Source: Myxococcales bacterium (GTDB lineage: Bacteria; Myxococcota_A; UBA9160; UBA4427). From it: DNA of 64,000 bases. Location of the stretch: NCBI GenBank assembly GCA_012959805.1, contig DUCN01000062.1:409-64408 (forward strand). The letters are read 5' to 3'. A program made the position numbers and the translations under genes. The notes under the pieces are model-generated. The model was given only the letters and a program-made list of their open reading frames with translations, was not told where the DNA came from and ran no database searches. Each line of letters starts with the position of its first letter. The first letter of the stretch is position 1. Positions 34,094-43,640 of this stretch are shown one piece after another.

Positions 34094-35995
34094 ATGTCGA
34101 CATCGAATCATCAAGCGATGGAAACCCTCAATGACGCCTCTCGATATCTCGAGGGACTGATCAATCACGAGCGCCGTCCTGGATTTACGTATGCGCGGCT
34201 GGACTTGCAGCCGATTCGGGCGCTGCTCGATCGTCTGGGCCGTCCCGAAGACAATCTCTCGATGATTCATGTCGCTGGTTCGAAGGGGAAAGGGTCGACC
34301 TGTTTTTTTGCGGAAGCGATTCTTCTCGAACTTGGCGAGCGCGTCGGGACGTTTACCTCCCCCCATCTCGAGAGTTGGGTTGAGCGTTTTCGGATCGACG
34401 GCCAACCCGTTTCGTCGAGCGCCCTCGTCTCTGCCGTTCGCCGTGTTCGGCCGATCGTCGAAGATCTGAAGCAGGGGCCAATCGAGACGCTGCCGAGTTT
34501 CTTTGATGCAACGACCGCTGTGGCATTCTTGCTTTTCGCAGAGGCCGGTGTCGACCGCGCGTTAGTCGAAGTTGGACTCGGTGGTCGTCTCGATTCAACG
34601 AACGCAATTCATCCAGCAGTGACCTGTGTAACGAGTATCGAACTCGAACACACGGATCAGCTCGGAGACACCGAGGCGGAAATTGCCTTCGAGAAGGCCG
34701 GGATCCTCAAGTCGAACGTGCCAGTCGTTCTCGGCAAGCTTCGAAAGGAAGCAGCCGAGGCGGTGTGGCATCGTGCTGAGGCGGTTGGGGCACCTGTTAT
34801 CGCCTGTGGTGAACATTTCACGGTCCAGGCTAAACGAGCGGATAAGGGCGGGAATGCTTTTGTATTCAGTGCGACTCATCCGTCGGGTAGCACGTTCGAG
34901 GTGTCCGCCACGCTCCGCATGCTCGGTAGGGCCGCGACGGATAATGCGGCGCTTGCCATCGCATGTGTTCGCGCGTTGGGTGCGCATTCGGAAGCGGCGT
35001 TGTGCAAGGCATCACATAACGGACTCGCACGATGCGTGTTGCCCGCAAGAATCGAAGTGCTGCAGAACGACGAGCGAGTCATCATCGATGCCGCACATAC
35101 GGCTGAATCGGCAAGTGTTCTCGTGGAGGCACTCGATACGCTCGCTCCGAACGGAATAGAGCTGCTTTTCTCGGTTTCCAGTGACAAGAATCTGCCCGCG
35201 TTACTCGATCGACTCTTGCCTCGAACGCGACGGGTCTGGGTGACACGAGCAGATCGGTCACGTTCAATCGATGTCGACGTTCTGGCCGAGTCGATTAGAG
35301 AGCACACTTCGGAGATGCCGATCGAAATTGTTGAGGATCCCGAAATGGCACCGAAGCATGCGAGGGCGGCGTTGGGGGCTGATCTCAAGCTTTGTGTCGC
35401 GGGGTCCATCTATCTGGCAGGTGCGGTTCGCCGGGTGTTGGGTCGCCGGGAGTCGCCGGACAGCTCTTTCCCGATCGGTCTGGCGACGGCTGAAGAAGCT
35501 CTGCTTCTGCCGGATATCGAACGCCGAGCGGCCGCGCTTTTTTCGCCGTCCGATGTCTCTCCTGAGTTAGCGGGTGATCCGACGCAGGCGAGCGTCTATC
35601 GGGACGCGCAGCGCGATGGGCGGATATTCGCTGCCCGGGATCCGTCCGATCGCGTCGTTGGTTTCGCGCATCTCATCTGGCTCGATGGATGGGCGCATCT
35701 GGAAGAAGTCGATGTCGAACCCGATTTTGGTCGCCTGGGCATCGGGCGCCGACTCGTCTTGGCGGCTTGTGCCTGGGCACGCAGTCAGGGATGCCATGAC
35801 ATTACCCTCTCGACATTTCGCGACGTTCCTTGGAATGCGCCCTTCTACTCGGGTGTGGGCTTTCAAGCGATTCAAGAATCGGATCTGAGCCCGGGTCTCG
35901 AGCAGCTTCGTGAAAATGAGAAGCGCACGGGGCTTGATCCGACCAAGCGGGTGATGATGAGGCGCAAGCTCTTCGTGCCGGATCCCGTCGCCTAA
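34094..35995 (+). CDS. folC: Folylpolyglutamate/dihydrofolate synthase fused to a GNAT acetyltransferase
   Basis: A 633-residue fusion. Residues 1-455 are FolC: YLEGLINHERRPGF, the P-loop MIHVAGSKGKGST (about 58-70), TFTSPHLESWVERF, VEVGLGGRLDSTN, GDTEAEIAFEKAGILK and IDAAHTAES in the C-domain. FolC adds glutamate to (dihydro)pteroate or folate in one-carbon metabolism. Residues 459-633 are a GNAT N-acetyltransferase: HLEEVDVEPDFGRLGIGRRLVLAA holds the acetyl-CoA pyrophosphate loop (547-554), and WNAPFYSGVGFQ the tyrosine-containing C-terminal motif. FolC proteins are normally 420-450 residues and stop where the GNAT part begins here. The stop overlaps that of the convergent GH20 gene in CTAA. 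The acetyl acceptor is unknown. Confidence 0.9.
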   Translation: MSTSNHQAMETLNDASRYLEGLINHERRPGFTYARLDLQPIRALLDRLGRPEDNLSMIHVAGSKGKGSTCFFAEAILLELGERVGTFTSPHLESWVERFRIDGQPVSSSALVSAVRRVRPIVEDLKQGPIETLPSFFDATTAVAFLLFAEAGVDRALVEVGLGGRLDSTNAIHPAVTCVTSIELEHTDQLGDTEAEIAFEKAGILKSNVPVVLGKLRKEAAEAVWHRAEAVGAPVIACGEHFTVQAKRADKGGNAFVFSATHPSGSTFEVSATLRMLGRAATDNAALAIACVRALGAHSEAALCKASHNGLARCVLPARIEVLQNDERVIIDAAHTAESASVLVEALDTLAPNGIELLFSVSSDKNLPALLDRLLPRTRRVWVTRADRSRSIDVDVLAESIREHTSEMPIEIVEDPEMAPKHARAALGADLKLCVAGSIYLAGAVRRVLGRRESPDSSFPIGLATAEEALLLPDIERRAAALFSPSDVSPELAGDPTQASVYRDAQRDGRIFAARDPSDRVVGFAHLIWLDGWAHLEEVDVEPDFGRLGIGRRLVLAACAWARSQGCHDITLSTFRDVPWNAPFYSGVGFQAIQESDLSPGLEQLRENEKRTGLDPTKRVMMRRKLFVPDPVA

Positions 35996-38085
35996 CGCGG
36001 CCGCATCCCCATCTCCTTTCGGACATGATCGTAGACGGTCAGCAGGCCGAGCTGGCTGACCTTGGCTCGGGGCGGCGGAGTGTTTTTGCGAAGTTGGCGT
36101 GCCCCGGTGCGCAAGGCGGCAATTGATCGGCGAATTCGTTTCTGCGTGGTCTTGAAGTCCGAGATCCCACTTCTGGCGAGCCATAGCCTTTCGAGTCTGC
36201 TTAGCTGCTCGGTCTGCTCGGTGGCCAGTTCTTCGATTCGCCGGGACAGGGTGCGACGCCCGGTCGCCTTCAATCGACTGGGCTCGATTCGCCAATCGTT
36301 GAATTCGATGGCGGCGAGTCCCTTGTTCACAGACAGCAGAGTCGCTTGCGCTGCCCAGGCCAGTTCTTGGCGCGCCAGCCCGATGAAATCATCATCGGCT
36401 TGTGTGAACTCTTGCTCCCGAATCATCTTGAGAATCGGTTCGAGCTTGCGCGCGCTGCCTTCGAGTTTGCCTTTCCTGCCATGCTGTAGGAAGAAGCTGG
36501 CACCGAGGTGGTCGAAGTAGAGCGATTGCAGCGCTGACCCATTGGCGATTCGGAATCCAGCCTCATGGATGTCGCCAAGCTTTCGGTAGAGCCGTCCGAT
36601 CTGGGCGTTGGTGTCGCTGAAGATGTGACGACTGAAGCTCTGGTCGAACGTACTGGCCTCGATACTGCCGGACCAGGCCTGCTGAGCGCCCCAGGCATAA
36701 CTCTGAAACGATACGCCCAGCGCGTTGTAATGCCCGAAATCGCCCCAGTCCGTGTTGAGTAATCCGGTGGCGCCATGTTCCCGCCCCGCACGACTCCACC
36801 GCTCGATGTTGCCCATGCTATTGGCGACGCGCGGAAAAAGGCAATTCCACGAAGAGGTCCCCGGACAGACCCAGGCTTCAAACTTCATCCGGCGAAGCTT
36901 CCCCACCCGATCGGCATCGAATTTTTCCTCGTACCACCAATCAAGTAGGACAACGTCACGATCTATGCGCTTGAGCTCGGAGGGATAGGCGTGTGCGAAA
37001 TCAGCCCACACCATCAGCTGCTTGCCGTGGCGCCGCGATAGTTTCTTCAGCTGGTGGATGTGGTCCGAAAAGAGTCGGCCGGCGTCCTTCTCGGGTGCGA
37101 GATTTGCCGACTGTCCACGGCCCAGGTCGAAGGGCTCATCGCAGTTGGCATTGAAGCGCGGCGAGGAAAAGAGTGGGAGGAATTCGTCGTAGAGCTCTTC
37201 GAGAAACGCGTAGGTCTCCGGCCGGCTCGGTGAAAGCGACCAGAGTCGATCGCTCTCTGCAAGATGCGCATAACGATCAATCCCGAGTACGCGTTCCATA
37301 TGGCCGAGGGATTGAAGGCATGGAATGAGTTCGACACCACGCTCTGCAGCATGAAGATCGAGTTCCAGAAGTCTCTCGGCGTTGAGTGGGCTCGAGTCTC
37401 GCCCGATTTCAGGATGACGTCGGAAGTTGAAGGTGTGTTCGATGTAGAGCATCAAGACGTTGAGTCGAAGTCGGCAACAGAGTTCGACTAGGTCTTCGAG
37501 GGTTTCTTGCGTTGGGACCTTGCCGCGAGACACGTCGAGCATGATGCCACGATCGAGAAAGTCAGGCTGATCGACGATATCGATCGAGGGGACTCGCGCG
37601 CTGCGGGTGATCAGTTGGCAAAAGGTCTGGAGTCCGTGACGGATCCCATCGGCGGTGGGTGCCGAAATGAGTACGCGCTTTGCGCGTACTTCGAGACGAT
37701 AGGCATCGCGAGCGGTGGTTTGGCGAGGTGAAGGAGCAGCACTTCGGTCGATACGACAGATGATCGATCCGGCCTTGGGGTCTGGATGACGTGCGGCCTC
37801 GATACAGACGTCGATTCCAGTCCGGTCAAGAATTTCCCGCTTGGCCTGCGATGCCGCGATAAAGAGCTTTCGATCTTGCTCATGCCGGTCGGCGGAATCG
37901 ATTGTGGGAACAATAATCGGTGTGGACGAGTCCAACCGAAACTCGCCCGAACGTCTTGTTAGGCGCTTGGGCATCGGAAGAATGGGCGGTGCGCCCGTTT
38001 TGGCCGGCCGGTGACGAGTGTTTTTTGGGGACCCCATTGAATCGCGATGATGCGGGATCCTCGAAGGCCTTGCGACATGCGACAT
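35992..38085 (-). CDS. GH20-like glycoside hydrolase (beta-hexosaminidase superfamily)
   Basis: A protein of up to 697 residues. The GH20 N-terminal domain is recognisable from ILPMPKRLTRRSGEFRL (about 35-51) through GIRHGLQTFCQL. The TIM barrel begins DRGIMLDVSRGKVPTQETLEDLV; the catalytic Asp-Glu pair sits in NANCDEPF (316-317). The C-terminal 200 residues are helical and rich in Arg/Lys. GH20 enzymes release terminal GlcNAc or GalNAc by substrate-assisted catalysis. No clear signal peptide is seen, so a cytoplasmic role in glycan recycling is possible. The start is uncertain: 38085 gives the longest form, while ATG 38038 or 37974 lacks a better ribosome site. The stop overlaps that of folC. 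Confidence 0.78.
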   Translation of the reverse strand: MSHVARPSRIPHHRDSMGSPKNTRHRPAKTGAPPILPMPKRLTRRSGEFRLDSSTPIIVPTIDSADRHEQDRKLFIAASQAKREILDRTGIDVCIEAARHPDPKAGSIICRIDRSAAPSPRQTTARDAYRLEVRAKRVLISAPTADGIRHGLQTFCQLITRSARVPSIDIVDQPDFLDRGIMLDVSRGKVPTQETLEDLVELCCRLRLNVLMLYIEHTFNFRRHPEIGRDSSPLNAERLLELDLHAAERGVELIPCLQSLGHMERVLGIDRYAHLAESDRLWSLSPSRPETYAFLEELYDEFLPLFSSPRFNANCDEPFDLGRGQSANLAPEKDAGRLFSDHIHQLKKLSRRHGKQLMVWADFAHAYPSELKRIDRDVVLLDWWYEEKFDADRVGKLRRMKFEAWVCPGTSSWNCLFPRVANSMGNIERWSRAGREHGATGLLNTDWGDFGHYNALGVSFQSYAWGAQQAWSGSIEASTFDQSFSRHIFSDTNAQIGRLYRKLGDIHEAGFRIANGSALQSLYFDHLGASFFLQHGRKGKLEGSARKLEPILKMIREQEFTQADDDFIGLARQELAWAAQATLLSVNKGLAAIEFNDWRIEPSRLKATGRRTLSRRIEELATEQTEQLSRLERLWLARSGISDFKTTQKRIRRSIAALRTGARQLRKNTPPPRAKVSQLGLLTVYDHVRKEMGMRPR

Positions 38086-38555
38086 GGGGCTCGCAGGTCT
38101 GCGTCATCCGATCTGCGTTTCGCGCGGGGGGAGAACAAAGAGCGCCCGGACCGGCTCCTCGCACAAAATGTGCGAAGGGAGGGGTAGCCAGCCCGGGCGC
38201 GGGAAGGGGAGCCCGCTCCTCAGAAGCGCCCCAAATCTGTGTCTCGAGGCTCTTTAAAAGCAAGCGCCGTGCCGCATTGAGGGATTTCGCCCGAAGTGGC
38301 ATTCGTTTACCGTTAGAGCTGTCGAAAAGTTGTAGGCGCTTCCAGATAGTGAAAATCACTGGCAGCGGCTCTGCAGCGCTCAGGCAGCCTTAAGCCGCCG
38401 GTGACACAAATTGTCGTTCGAAGGGCCCCGTTCTGTCCGGCTCTTGTCCCGATTCTGCCCCAGGGGTCGTAGAAATTCTCGCGTCAGCGGGGCACATTCC
38501 CGGCGACCTCGAGGATGCGCTAACCACGGGCCGACCTGAGCGCCCGGAGAATGCT
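38086..38555. other. Divergent spacer
   Basis: About 470 bases between the GH20-like and MtnX-like genes. A small hairpin TCGCACA/TGTGCGA lies near 38158-38174. No gene or known RNA was recognised; promoters for both flanking genes must lie here or close by. Confidence 0.4.
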
Positions 38556-39269
38556 GTGAGCGAGATGAACATGCCGACGATCCCGAGTGATCGACCACTT
38601 CTCGTCTTCTGTGATTTTGACGGCACCTTTTCCGTCCAGGATGTCGGTTCGACGCTGGCCCATCGACTCTTGCCCGAGAAGCGCAAGCGGCTCTGGAAGC
38701 GATTCGAAACAGGGGAATTCACGGCCTGGTCCTATGTCAAGGCGCTCTTTCATGGACTGTCCTTTCCCGAAAAGGATCTGGAGCGCTTTCTAGAGACGAT
38801 TGATCTCGACCCGGGGGCGCAAGCACTGCTCGATTGGTGTCGTGACGAAGATGTGCCCTTCTGGATCTTGTCCGATGGCTTTGATTGGAATCTCGAACGT
38901 TTGCAGGCCATGAATCATATTGACTTCGACTATCACGCCAATCATCTCGAGTACGAGGGTGACCGCTGGCGCGTTGACGCGAGTCGGCCGAGCGAAACAT
39001 GTGGATGCGGCACGGGCAGCTGCAAGCGGGAAATCATTGCTTCGTATCGTCGCTCGCATCCCGATGCCTATTGCGTTCATATTGGAAACGGCCGGGTTTC
39101 GGACCTCTGCGGTGCGATCGAGGCTGATCTTGCTTTCGCAAAGGATTCTCTCGCCCCGGCCATGGACGAAGCCGGGCATACGTATGTGCCCTTCGAAACG
39201 CTTCATGACGTGATTGCTGTGTTGTCTAGTCGCGAGGTTTTTACGGGCTCGCAAGGTGTTACTTCATGA
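38556..39269 (+). CDS. HAD phosphatase, MtnX-like
   Basis: A 237-residue HAD-IB protein. Motif I is LLVFCDFDGTFSVQDVG with Asp20 and Asp22; motif II is FWILSDGFDW; a Cys-rich segment ETCGCGTGSCKREII supplies the motif III lysine; motif IV is HIGNGRVSDLCGA. This arrangement, with CGxGxCK, is typical of the MtnX/phosphoserine-phosphatase-like family (2-hydroxy-3-keto-5-methylthiopentenyl-1-phosphate phosphatase). Together with mtnA in the window this would extend methionine salvage, but MtnX-like proteins also act on other phosphates. GTG 38556 has CGGAG seven bases upstream. The next gene overlaps in ATGA (39266-39269). Confidence 0.72.
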   Translation: MSEMNMPTIPSDRPLLVFCDFDGTFSVQDVGSTLAHRLLPEKRKRLWKRFETGEFTAWSYVKALFHGLSFPEKDLERFLETIDLDPGAQALLDWCRDEDVPFWILSDGFDWNLERLQAMNHIDFDYHANHLEYEGDRWRVDASRPSETCGCGTGSCKREIIASYRRSHPDAYCVHIGNGRVSDLCGAIEADLAFAKDSLAPAMDEAGHTYVPFETLHDVIAVLSSREVFTGSQGVTS

Positions 39270-40633
39270 ATTCAGTGACAGGTCTCGATCGTAGAGTGGC
39301 AGTACTGGGTGCAGGCCTATCGGGTTTGCGAGCGGCCTTTGATCTCGAAAGGCGCGGCTTTGTTGCAACGGTCTTCGAAGCACGGTCGGAAGTCGGCGGT
39401 CGAGCCCGAGGGCAATGGTGCGCCGGTCATTGGATGGACGGCGCATGGCCCGTGCTCGGAAGCCGGGATCGCTCACTCGCGCGCTGGGCACGGGATCTGG
39501 GGATCGGGGATGCACTCCTGCCCCTGCGTCCTCTGCAGACGACTCTCCGGTCAAATGGCGTAGCGGTTCCCGTTGATGGATTGAGTCTTCGCGGTGCCTC
39601 CCAAATTCCGGGACCCCGATTCTGGGAGCGTCCCAAACTGCTCCGATCCGGTCGTTTGATGCAGCGTTACGCGAAATGGCTCGATCCAATGTTCCCCGAG
39701 CGTGCCGCGGATCTCGACTACCGAAGCATGCGAGATCATGTCGCGCTCTATTTCGGTCGAGGCAATCTCGAATTCTGGCTCGCCCCGGAGATTCAGGCGA
39801 CCTACGGCGACTCGGTTGAAGAATTGTCCCGCGTCGCGATGCTTCTGAAGATGCAAGCGCTTGGAATCGGCGAACGCCGTCCTGCCTCGCCGGGGCTGCC
39901 GCGTCGGCCCCTGCTTGAGCTGGCCCAGGCAGCTGCAGAGCGACTCAACATCTTGCGTGAGACGGTAGTCACGCGGGTCGATGAAGAGCCGGCAGGCGGG
40001 TTTCGTATCGAGGCGATCGATGGAGCGGGGGAGCACAATGACTCTTCGTTTGACGCGGTCGTCGTGGCCGTGGGGGCGGAACAAGCCGGGTCGATATGCG
40101 CGCGGCTGCTTGCGCCGGCGGAGCGAGATTTCTTTCAAGCCATGCAAGAGCGGCCGGCCGTGACTCTTTCCGTGGCACTCGAGGGTGTCGACAGCGGTCT
40201 TCCGAGCGAACTTCGGTTCCCTCAGAGTTCGGGATCGGCGATTTCTTCTCTCGTCATCGAACCTGGTCAGCCCGGGGGTCGCGTTCCCGAAGGCCGTAGC
40301 CAGCTCGTCGCGCTCGCTCGCGACGCATTCGCGCAACGCTGGTCGGATATGTCGGACGACGTGGTGGCGAAGAATCTGATGCATTCCCTCGAATTGGTGA
40401 TGCCCGGCATTCGCGGTCGTGTTCTGACGTCTCGCCTCGGTCGCGGTCGAGTTCCGTTCTTCGCAGTCGGCAGTTACCGACGTCTCGCCGTGTTTCAAAA
40501 GGTCCAGCGCGATCGGCGCGCACTCGGGCGCCGCCTCTACTGGGCCGGGGATTATCTCTCGGGTTCGGGCTTCGAGAGCGCGAGCCTGTCGGGCTTGCGC
40601 GCGGCGAACGCGCTGGCTCGCGATTTCGAATAG
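39266..40633 (+). CDS. FAD-dependent amine-oxidase-type oxidoreductase (HemG/HemY-like fold)
   Basis: A 455-residue flavoprotein. The FAD-binding Rossmann motif is RVAVLGAGLSGLRAAFDLERRG, followed by FEARSEVGGRARG; the C-terminal FAD contact is RRLYWAGDYLSGSGFESASLSGLRAA. This is the layout of protoporphyrinogen oxidase and related amine/carotenoid oxidoreductases. The substrate cannot be read from sequence; no other haem or carotenoid genes lie nearby. Translation is coupled to the MtnX-like phosphatase by a four-base overlap, so the two products may act in one pathway. Confidence 0.78.
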   Translation: MNSVTGLDRRVAVLGAGLSGLRAAFDLERRGFVATVFEARSEVGGRARGQWCAGHWMDGAWPVLGSRDRSLARWARDLGIGDALLPLRPLQTTLRSNGVAVPVDGLSLRGASQIPGPRFWERPKLLRSGRLMQRYAKWLDPMFPERAADLDYRSMRDHVALYFGRGNLEFWLAPEIQATYGDSVEELSRVAMLLKMQALGIGERRPASPGLPRRPLLELAQAAAERLNILRETVVTRVDEEPAGGFRIEAIDGAGEHNDSSFDAVVVAVGAEQAGSICARLLAPAERDFFQAMQERPAVTLSVALEGVDSGLPSELRFPQSSGSAISSLVIEPGQPGGRVPEGRSQLVALARDAFAQRWSDMSDDVVAKNLMHSLELVMPGIRGRVLTSRLGRGRVPFFAVGSYRRLAVFQKVQRDRRALGRRLYWAGDYLSGSGFESASLSGLRAANALARDFE

Positions 40634-40741
40634 ACGGGTCGCCTTTCAGACCCGAAGCAGTCGTTAGGCGGCGAGAGCCCGCGGCTGGAGATCTCTGTGC
40701 TCTGCTGGTTCGCCGAAGGCGATAGGCCATAGGCAAGACCG

Positions 40742-41149
40742 CTAGAGCGCGATGCCGGTCCAGACGCCGACACCCGCCAATCCGAACGCCGCGCACCAAA
40801 GCAGTCCGAGCAGCTTTGCGATGTTGCGGTAGACGGCCTTCCGTTTCGCCTGGATGAAGACATCGATACTCATGCCGATCACGCCGAGTAGGGCGGCGGC
40901 GGCGAATGGGTTTCGGTCGACGCCAGCGAGAATCAACATGGCCGCGCCCAGGGCGCCGCCGCTTCCAATGGCGACGATCAAGACGGGCCAGAGGGATGTC
41001 TCGCTCATAAAGCTCCCGATGAGTTCATCCGGACTCGGGAAGCCATCCTCGGGCTCAGTGCTTTCAGCGACTCTCGCGGCGTTGCCGGCGACATCATCGA
41101 CGTCGCTGCGCCCCCCGTCTTGGCCACTCGGTTCCTCGTCCTTGTTCAC
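40742..41149 (-). CDS. Small two- to three-helix membrane protein
   Basis: A 135-residue protein I do not recognise. The first 55 residues are acidic and polar (MNKDEEPSGQDGGRSDVDD). Then come three hydrophobic segments: WPVLIVAIGSGGALGAAMLIL, AAAALLGVIGMSIDVFI and LLGLLWCAAFGLAGVGVW, split by the basic loop QAKRKAVYRN. It starts five bases after the mutS2 stop and is probably translated from the mutS2 transcript. No function can be proposed. Confidence 0.6.
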   Translation of the reverse strand: MNKDEEPSGQDGGRSDVDDVAGNAARVAESTEPEDGFPSPDELIGSFMSETSLWPVLIVAIGSGGALGAAMLILAGVDRNPFAAAALLGVIGMSIDVFIQAKRKAVYRNIAKLLGLLWCAAFGLAGVGVWTGIAL

Positions 41150-41154
41150 CGCTG

Positions 41155-43557
41155 TTAGTCCTTCCCGAGAATGCCGCGTGTTGCCCCAGCACCCCCTTCA
41201 TCGCGTGTGGCTTCGACCCATTCGACGACATGAATCGAATGGGGCAGATGTTCACGCACCGCGCTGCGCAACGCTCCGGTTCCGATGCCATGGATGACGC
41301 GGATTTCATCGCGCCCTTCGGCGGCCGCCTGATCGATGGCCTCGTCGAGTCGCGAGAGCGCTTCATCGACGCGCATCCCGCGCAGATCAGATTCTGCGAT
41401 GCCGCCGAGTCGTGCGGTTGGGACCGCGACGACTTCGCTATGTCTCGGCCTTGCCGGGCCGCCCAAAGCCAGTCGGACGCGCAGTTGGTCACGATGGATG
41501 GTGACCTTTGCGCCAGCCACCTGAACCATGACGCGACCTTTTCGATCGGGGAGGGAGAGGAGCGTTGCGGCCCCTCCGCCCGGAGCCTGCACGGGATCGC
41601 CGATTCGCGCGCGCGGCCAATTAATCGACATCGCTCGGTCTTCCCCATCGCTGGCTTTTTTCGGGGGCAGGATCTTCGTCTGGCTCGTTGCCGTATCCTG
41701 TTTGAGACGTTCGAGATTGTCTCGAGCCGAGGCGGCTCGCCGCGATGAGGGCTGCCGCTGTAACTCGGCAATGATTCGCGCGACTTCGGAATGCGCATCT
41801 CGAAACGAATCGTCGAGCTCCCGTCGCAGCTCACCAAATAACTTGTCCCGTCGTTCCTGGAGTCGCGCCAACTTCGTTCGGTACTCGTCTCTGGTCTGCT
41901 CGCTTTCCGCGCGGAGCGCCTCGGCCGCGAGCTTCTCGGATTCGAGGAGTGCTCGACTCGCTGCGAGTTCGGACAGCATCCGATCCAGTCGGCGGTCCTC
42001 TCGATCGAGCAATCCCGCCGCGCGATCGAGTACGACCTGAGGCAGTCCCATTCGCGCGGCTACCGTCGTTGCCGAAGAGGCACCCGGTGATCCGATTCGA
42101 ACGCGATAGGTTGGGGCGAAGGTCGTCGGATCGATTTCAACACTCGCATTGGCAAAGCGCGCGTCCACCTCTGCCATTTCTTTCAGCAAGTTGTAGTGCG
42201 TTGTGGTGACAACGCGGGCGCCAGCGTCCGCCAGGGTTTCGAGCGTCGACTGGGCAATCGCTGCGCCTTCGGATGGGTCGGTTCCGACACCGATCTCGTC
42301 CAGGCAGACCAGGGTATCCGGGCCGGCGCTGCGGAGGATCTCTGCGAGGTTGGCCATGGCGGCCGAAAACGTCGATAGACTTTCCTGGATGTCCTGGTGA
42401 TCGCCGATGTCTGCCAGAACACGATCGACGAGATCGACTCGAGCCCCCGGGTTGGCCGGTACGTGCATGCCTGTTCGAACCATGAGAGCGGCGAGTGCGA
42501 TGCATTTGAGAGCGACGGTCTTTCCACCGGCATTGGGACCCGAGAGAAGCAGTACAGAGAAATCTTGTCCGACCCGCAGATCGTTGGCGACACATTCCTC
42601 CGCTGCGATCAGGGGATGACGAATTCCGCCGAGTTCGAAGATTCCTTCACGACCGACTTCCGGCTCGATGCCGTCCATTTTGCGAGAGAGTGCACCTCGG
42701 GCAATCGCGAGATCGAGGATTCCGACCCATTCGAGGTTCGAGCGCATACGGGCTGCGTCGCGGCCGACTGCGATGGAGAGTTCACGTAGGACGCGGAGGA
42801 TCTCGCGTTCGACCGTGAGCTCGGCCTGGCGATGCTGATTATTCAGTTCGACCATGCCGTCGGGCTCGATGAAGAGCGTGGTTCCCGAACGTGAGGCGTC
42901 ATGCACTATGCCGCGAACACGGCTCTTGGAATCGGCCTTGACCGGAAGGACGAAGCGACCGGCTCGAACCGTATAAAATTGGTCGGAGAGATGCGGCTTG
43001 ATGTCGTTGTTATGCAGGGCACGCTGGATTCGGCTTTGCAGGGTGCCGGCGAGACGGTGGGCATCGCGTCGGGCCTGCGCGAGGGCAGGGGACGCCGCGT
43101 CCGAGACCTCGCCGTTCAAGTCGAGGCATCGCTGGATCTCGGCCTCAAGTGCATGTGCCTCAGCGATTTCGTTCGAAAGCGCGCCGAGGGTGGGAACATC
43201 GTCTCGTTGGTGTTCGAAGTAGCGCTGCGTTGCATGCATGGCTTCGAGGGTCGTTCGCACATCGATGAGTTGGGATGGCTCGAGGACGCCGCCCCTTTCG
43301 GCATGTGTAAGACTCGTCTCCAGGTCTGCGCATCCGCCTAGTGGCACGATGGCCTCGCGATCGAGCAGCCATCGCGCCTCGGTCGTTTCTCGAAGACGCG
43401 TTCGGACGCTGGCCTCGTCGGGTTGGAAGATTCGCCGATCGAAGGCCTCTTCGAGACGGCGGCGGCCGAGTGGCGTGCGGCAACAGGCGCGCAAGTCGTC
43501 GATGAGCCGAGCCCAATCAAGGCTCTCGAGAGTCGAATCTTCGACGCGAAAGGGCAT
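41155..43557 (-). CDS. mutS2: Endonuclease MutS2
   Basis: An 800-residue MutS2. The core has HPLIAAEECVANDLRVGQ, Walker A LLSGPNAGGKTVALKCIAL, Walker B TLVCLDEIGVGTDPSEGAAIAQ, and the H-loop VVTTTHYNLLKEMA. A long coiled coil follows, then the KOW-like segment and a C-terminal Smr domain with SDLRGMRVDEALSRLD and the HGIGTGALRSAVREHL motif, the nuclease part. MutS2 suppresses recombination and, as found in Bacillus, splits collided ribosomes. It lacks the mismatch-recognition domain of MutS1, as expected. The start is ATG 43557. It is divergent from murQ with a gap of about 80 bases. Confidence 0.95.
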   Translation of the reverse strand: MPFRVEDSTLESLDWARLIDDLRACCRTPLGRRRLEEAFDRRIFQPDEASVRTRLRETTEARWLLDREAIVPLGGCADLETSLTHAERGGVLEPSQLIDVRTTLEAMHATQRYFEHQRDDVPTLGALSNEIAEAHALEAEIQRCLDLNGEVSDAASPALAQARRDAHRLAGTLQSRIQRALHNNDIKPHLSDQFYTVRAGRFVLPVKADSKSRVRGIVHDASRSGTTLFIEPDGMVELNNQHRQAELTVEREILRVLRELSIAVGRDAARMRSNLEWVGILDLAIARGALSRKMDGIEPEVGREGIFELGGIRHPLIAAEECVANDLRVGQDFSVLLLSGPNAGGKTVALKCIALAALMVRTGMHVPANPGARVDLVDRVLADIGDHQDIQESLSTFSAAMANLAEILRSAGPDTLVCLDEIGVGTDPSEGAAIAQSTLETLADAGARVVTTTHYNLLKEMAEVDARFANASVEIDPTTFAPTYRVRIGSPGASSATTVAARMGLPQVVLDRAAGLLDREDRRLDRMLSELAASRALLESEKLAAEALRAESEQTRDEYRTKLARLQERRDKLFGELRRELDDSFRDAHSEVARIIAELQRQPSSRRAASARDNLERLKQDTATSQTKILPPKKASDGEDRAMSINWPRARIGDPVQAPGGGAATLLSLPDRKGRVMVQVAGAKVTIHRDQLRVRLALGGPARPRHSEVVAVPTARLGGIAESDLRGMRVDEALSRLDEAIDQAAAEGRDEIRVIHGIGTGALRSAVREHLPHSIHVVEWVEATRDEGGAGATRGILGKD

Positions 43558-43640
43558 TTCATCATTCTAGGCGGATGCTTGCGGTTTTGCTGCGCGCTGA
43601 GCGTCTTCAGTTCGGGCGGGGGTCGCCGAAACGAAGAGCC

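Noticed and set aside
39551-40498. A 315-codon minus-strand frame opposite the flavoprotein gene
   Set aside because: The plus strand has complete FAD-binding motifs at both ends; the opposite frame has no recognisable motif.
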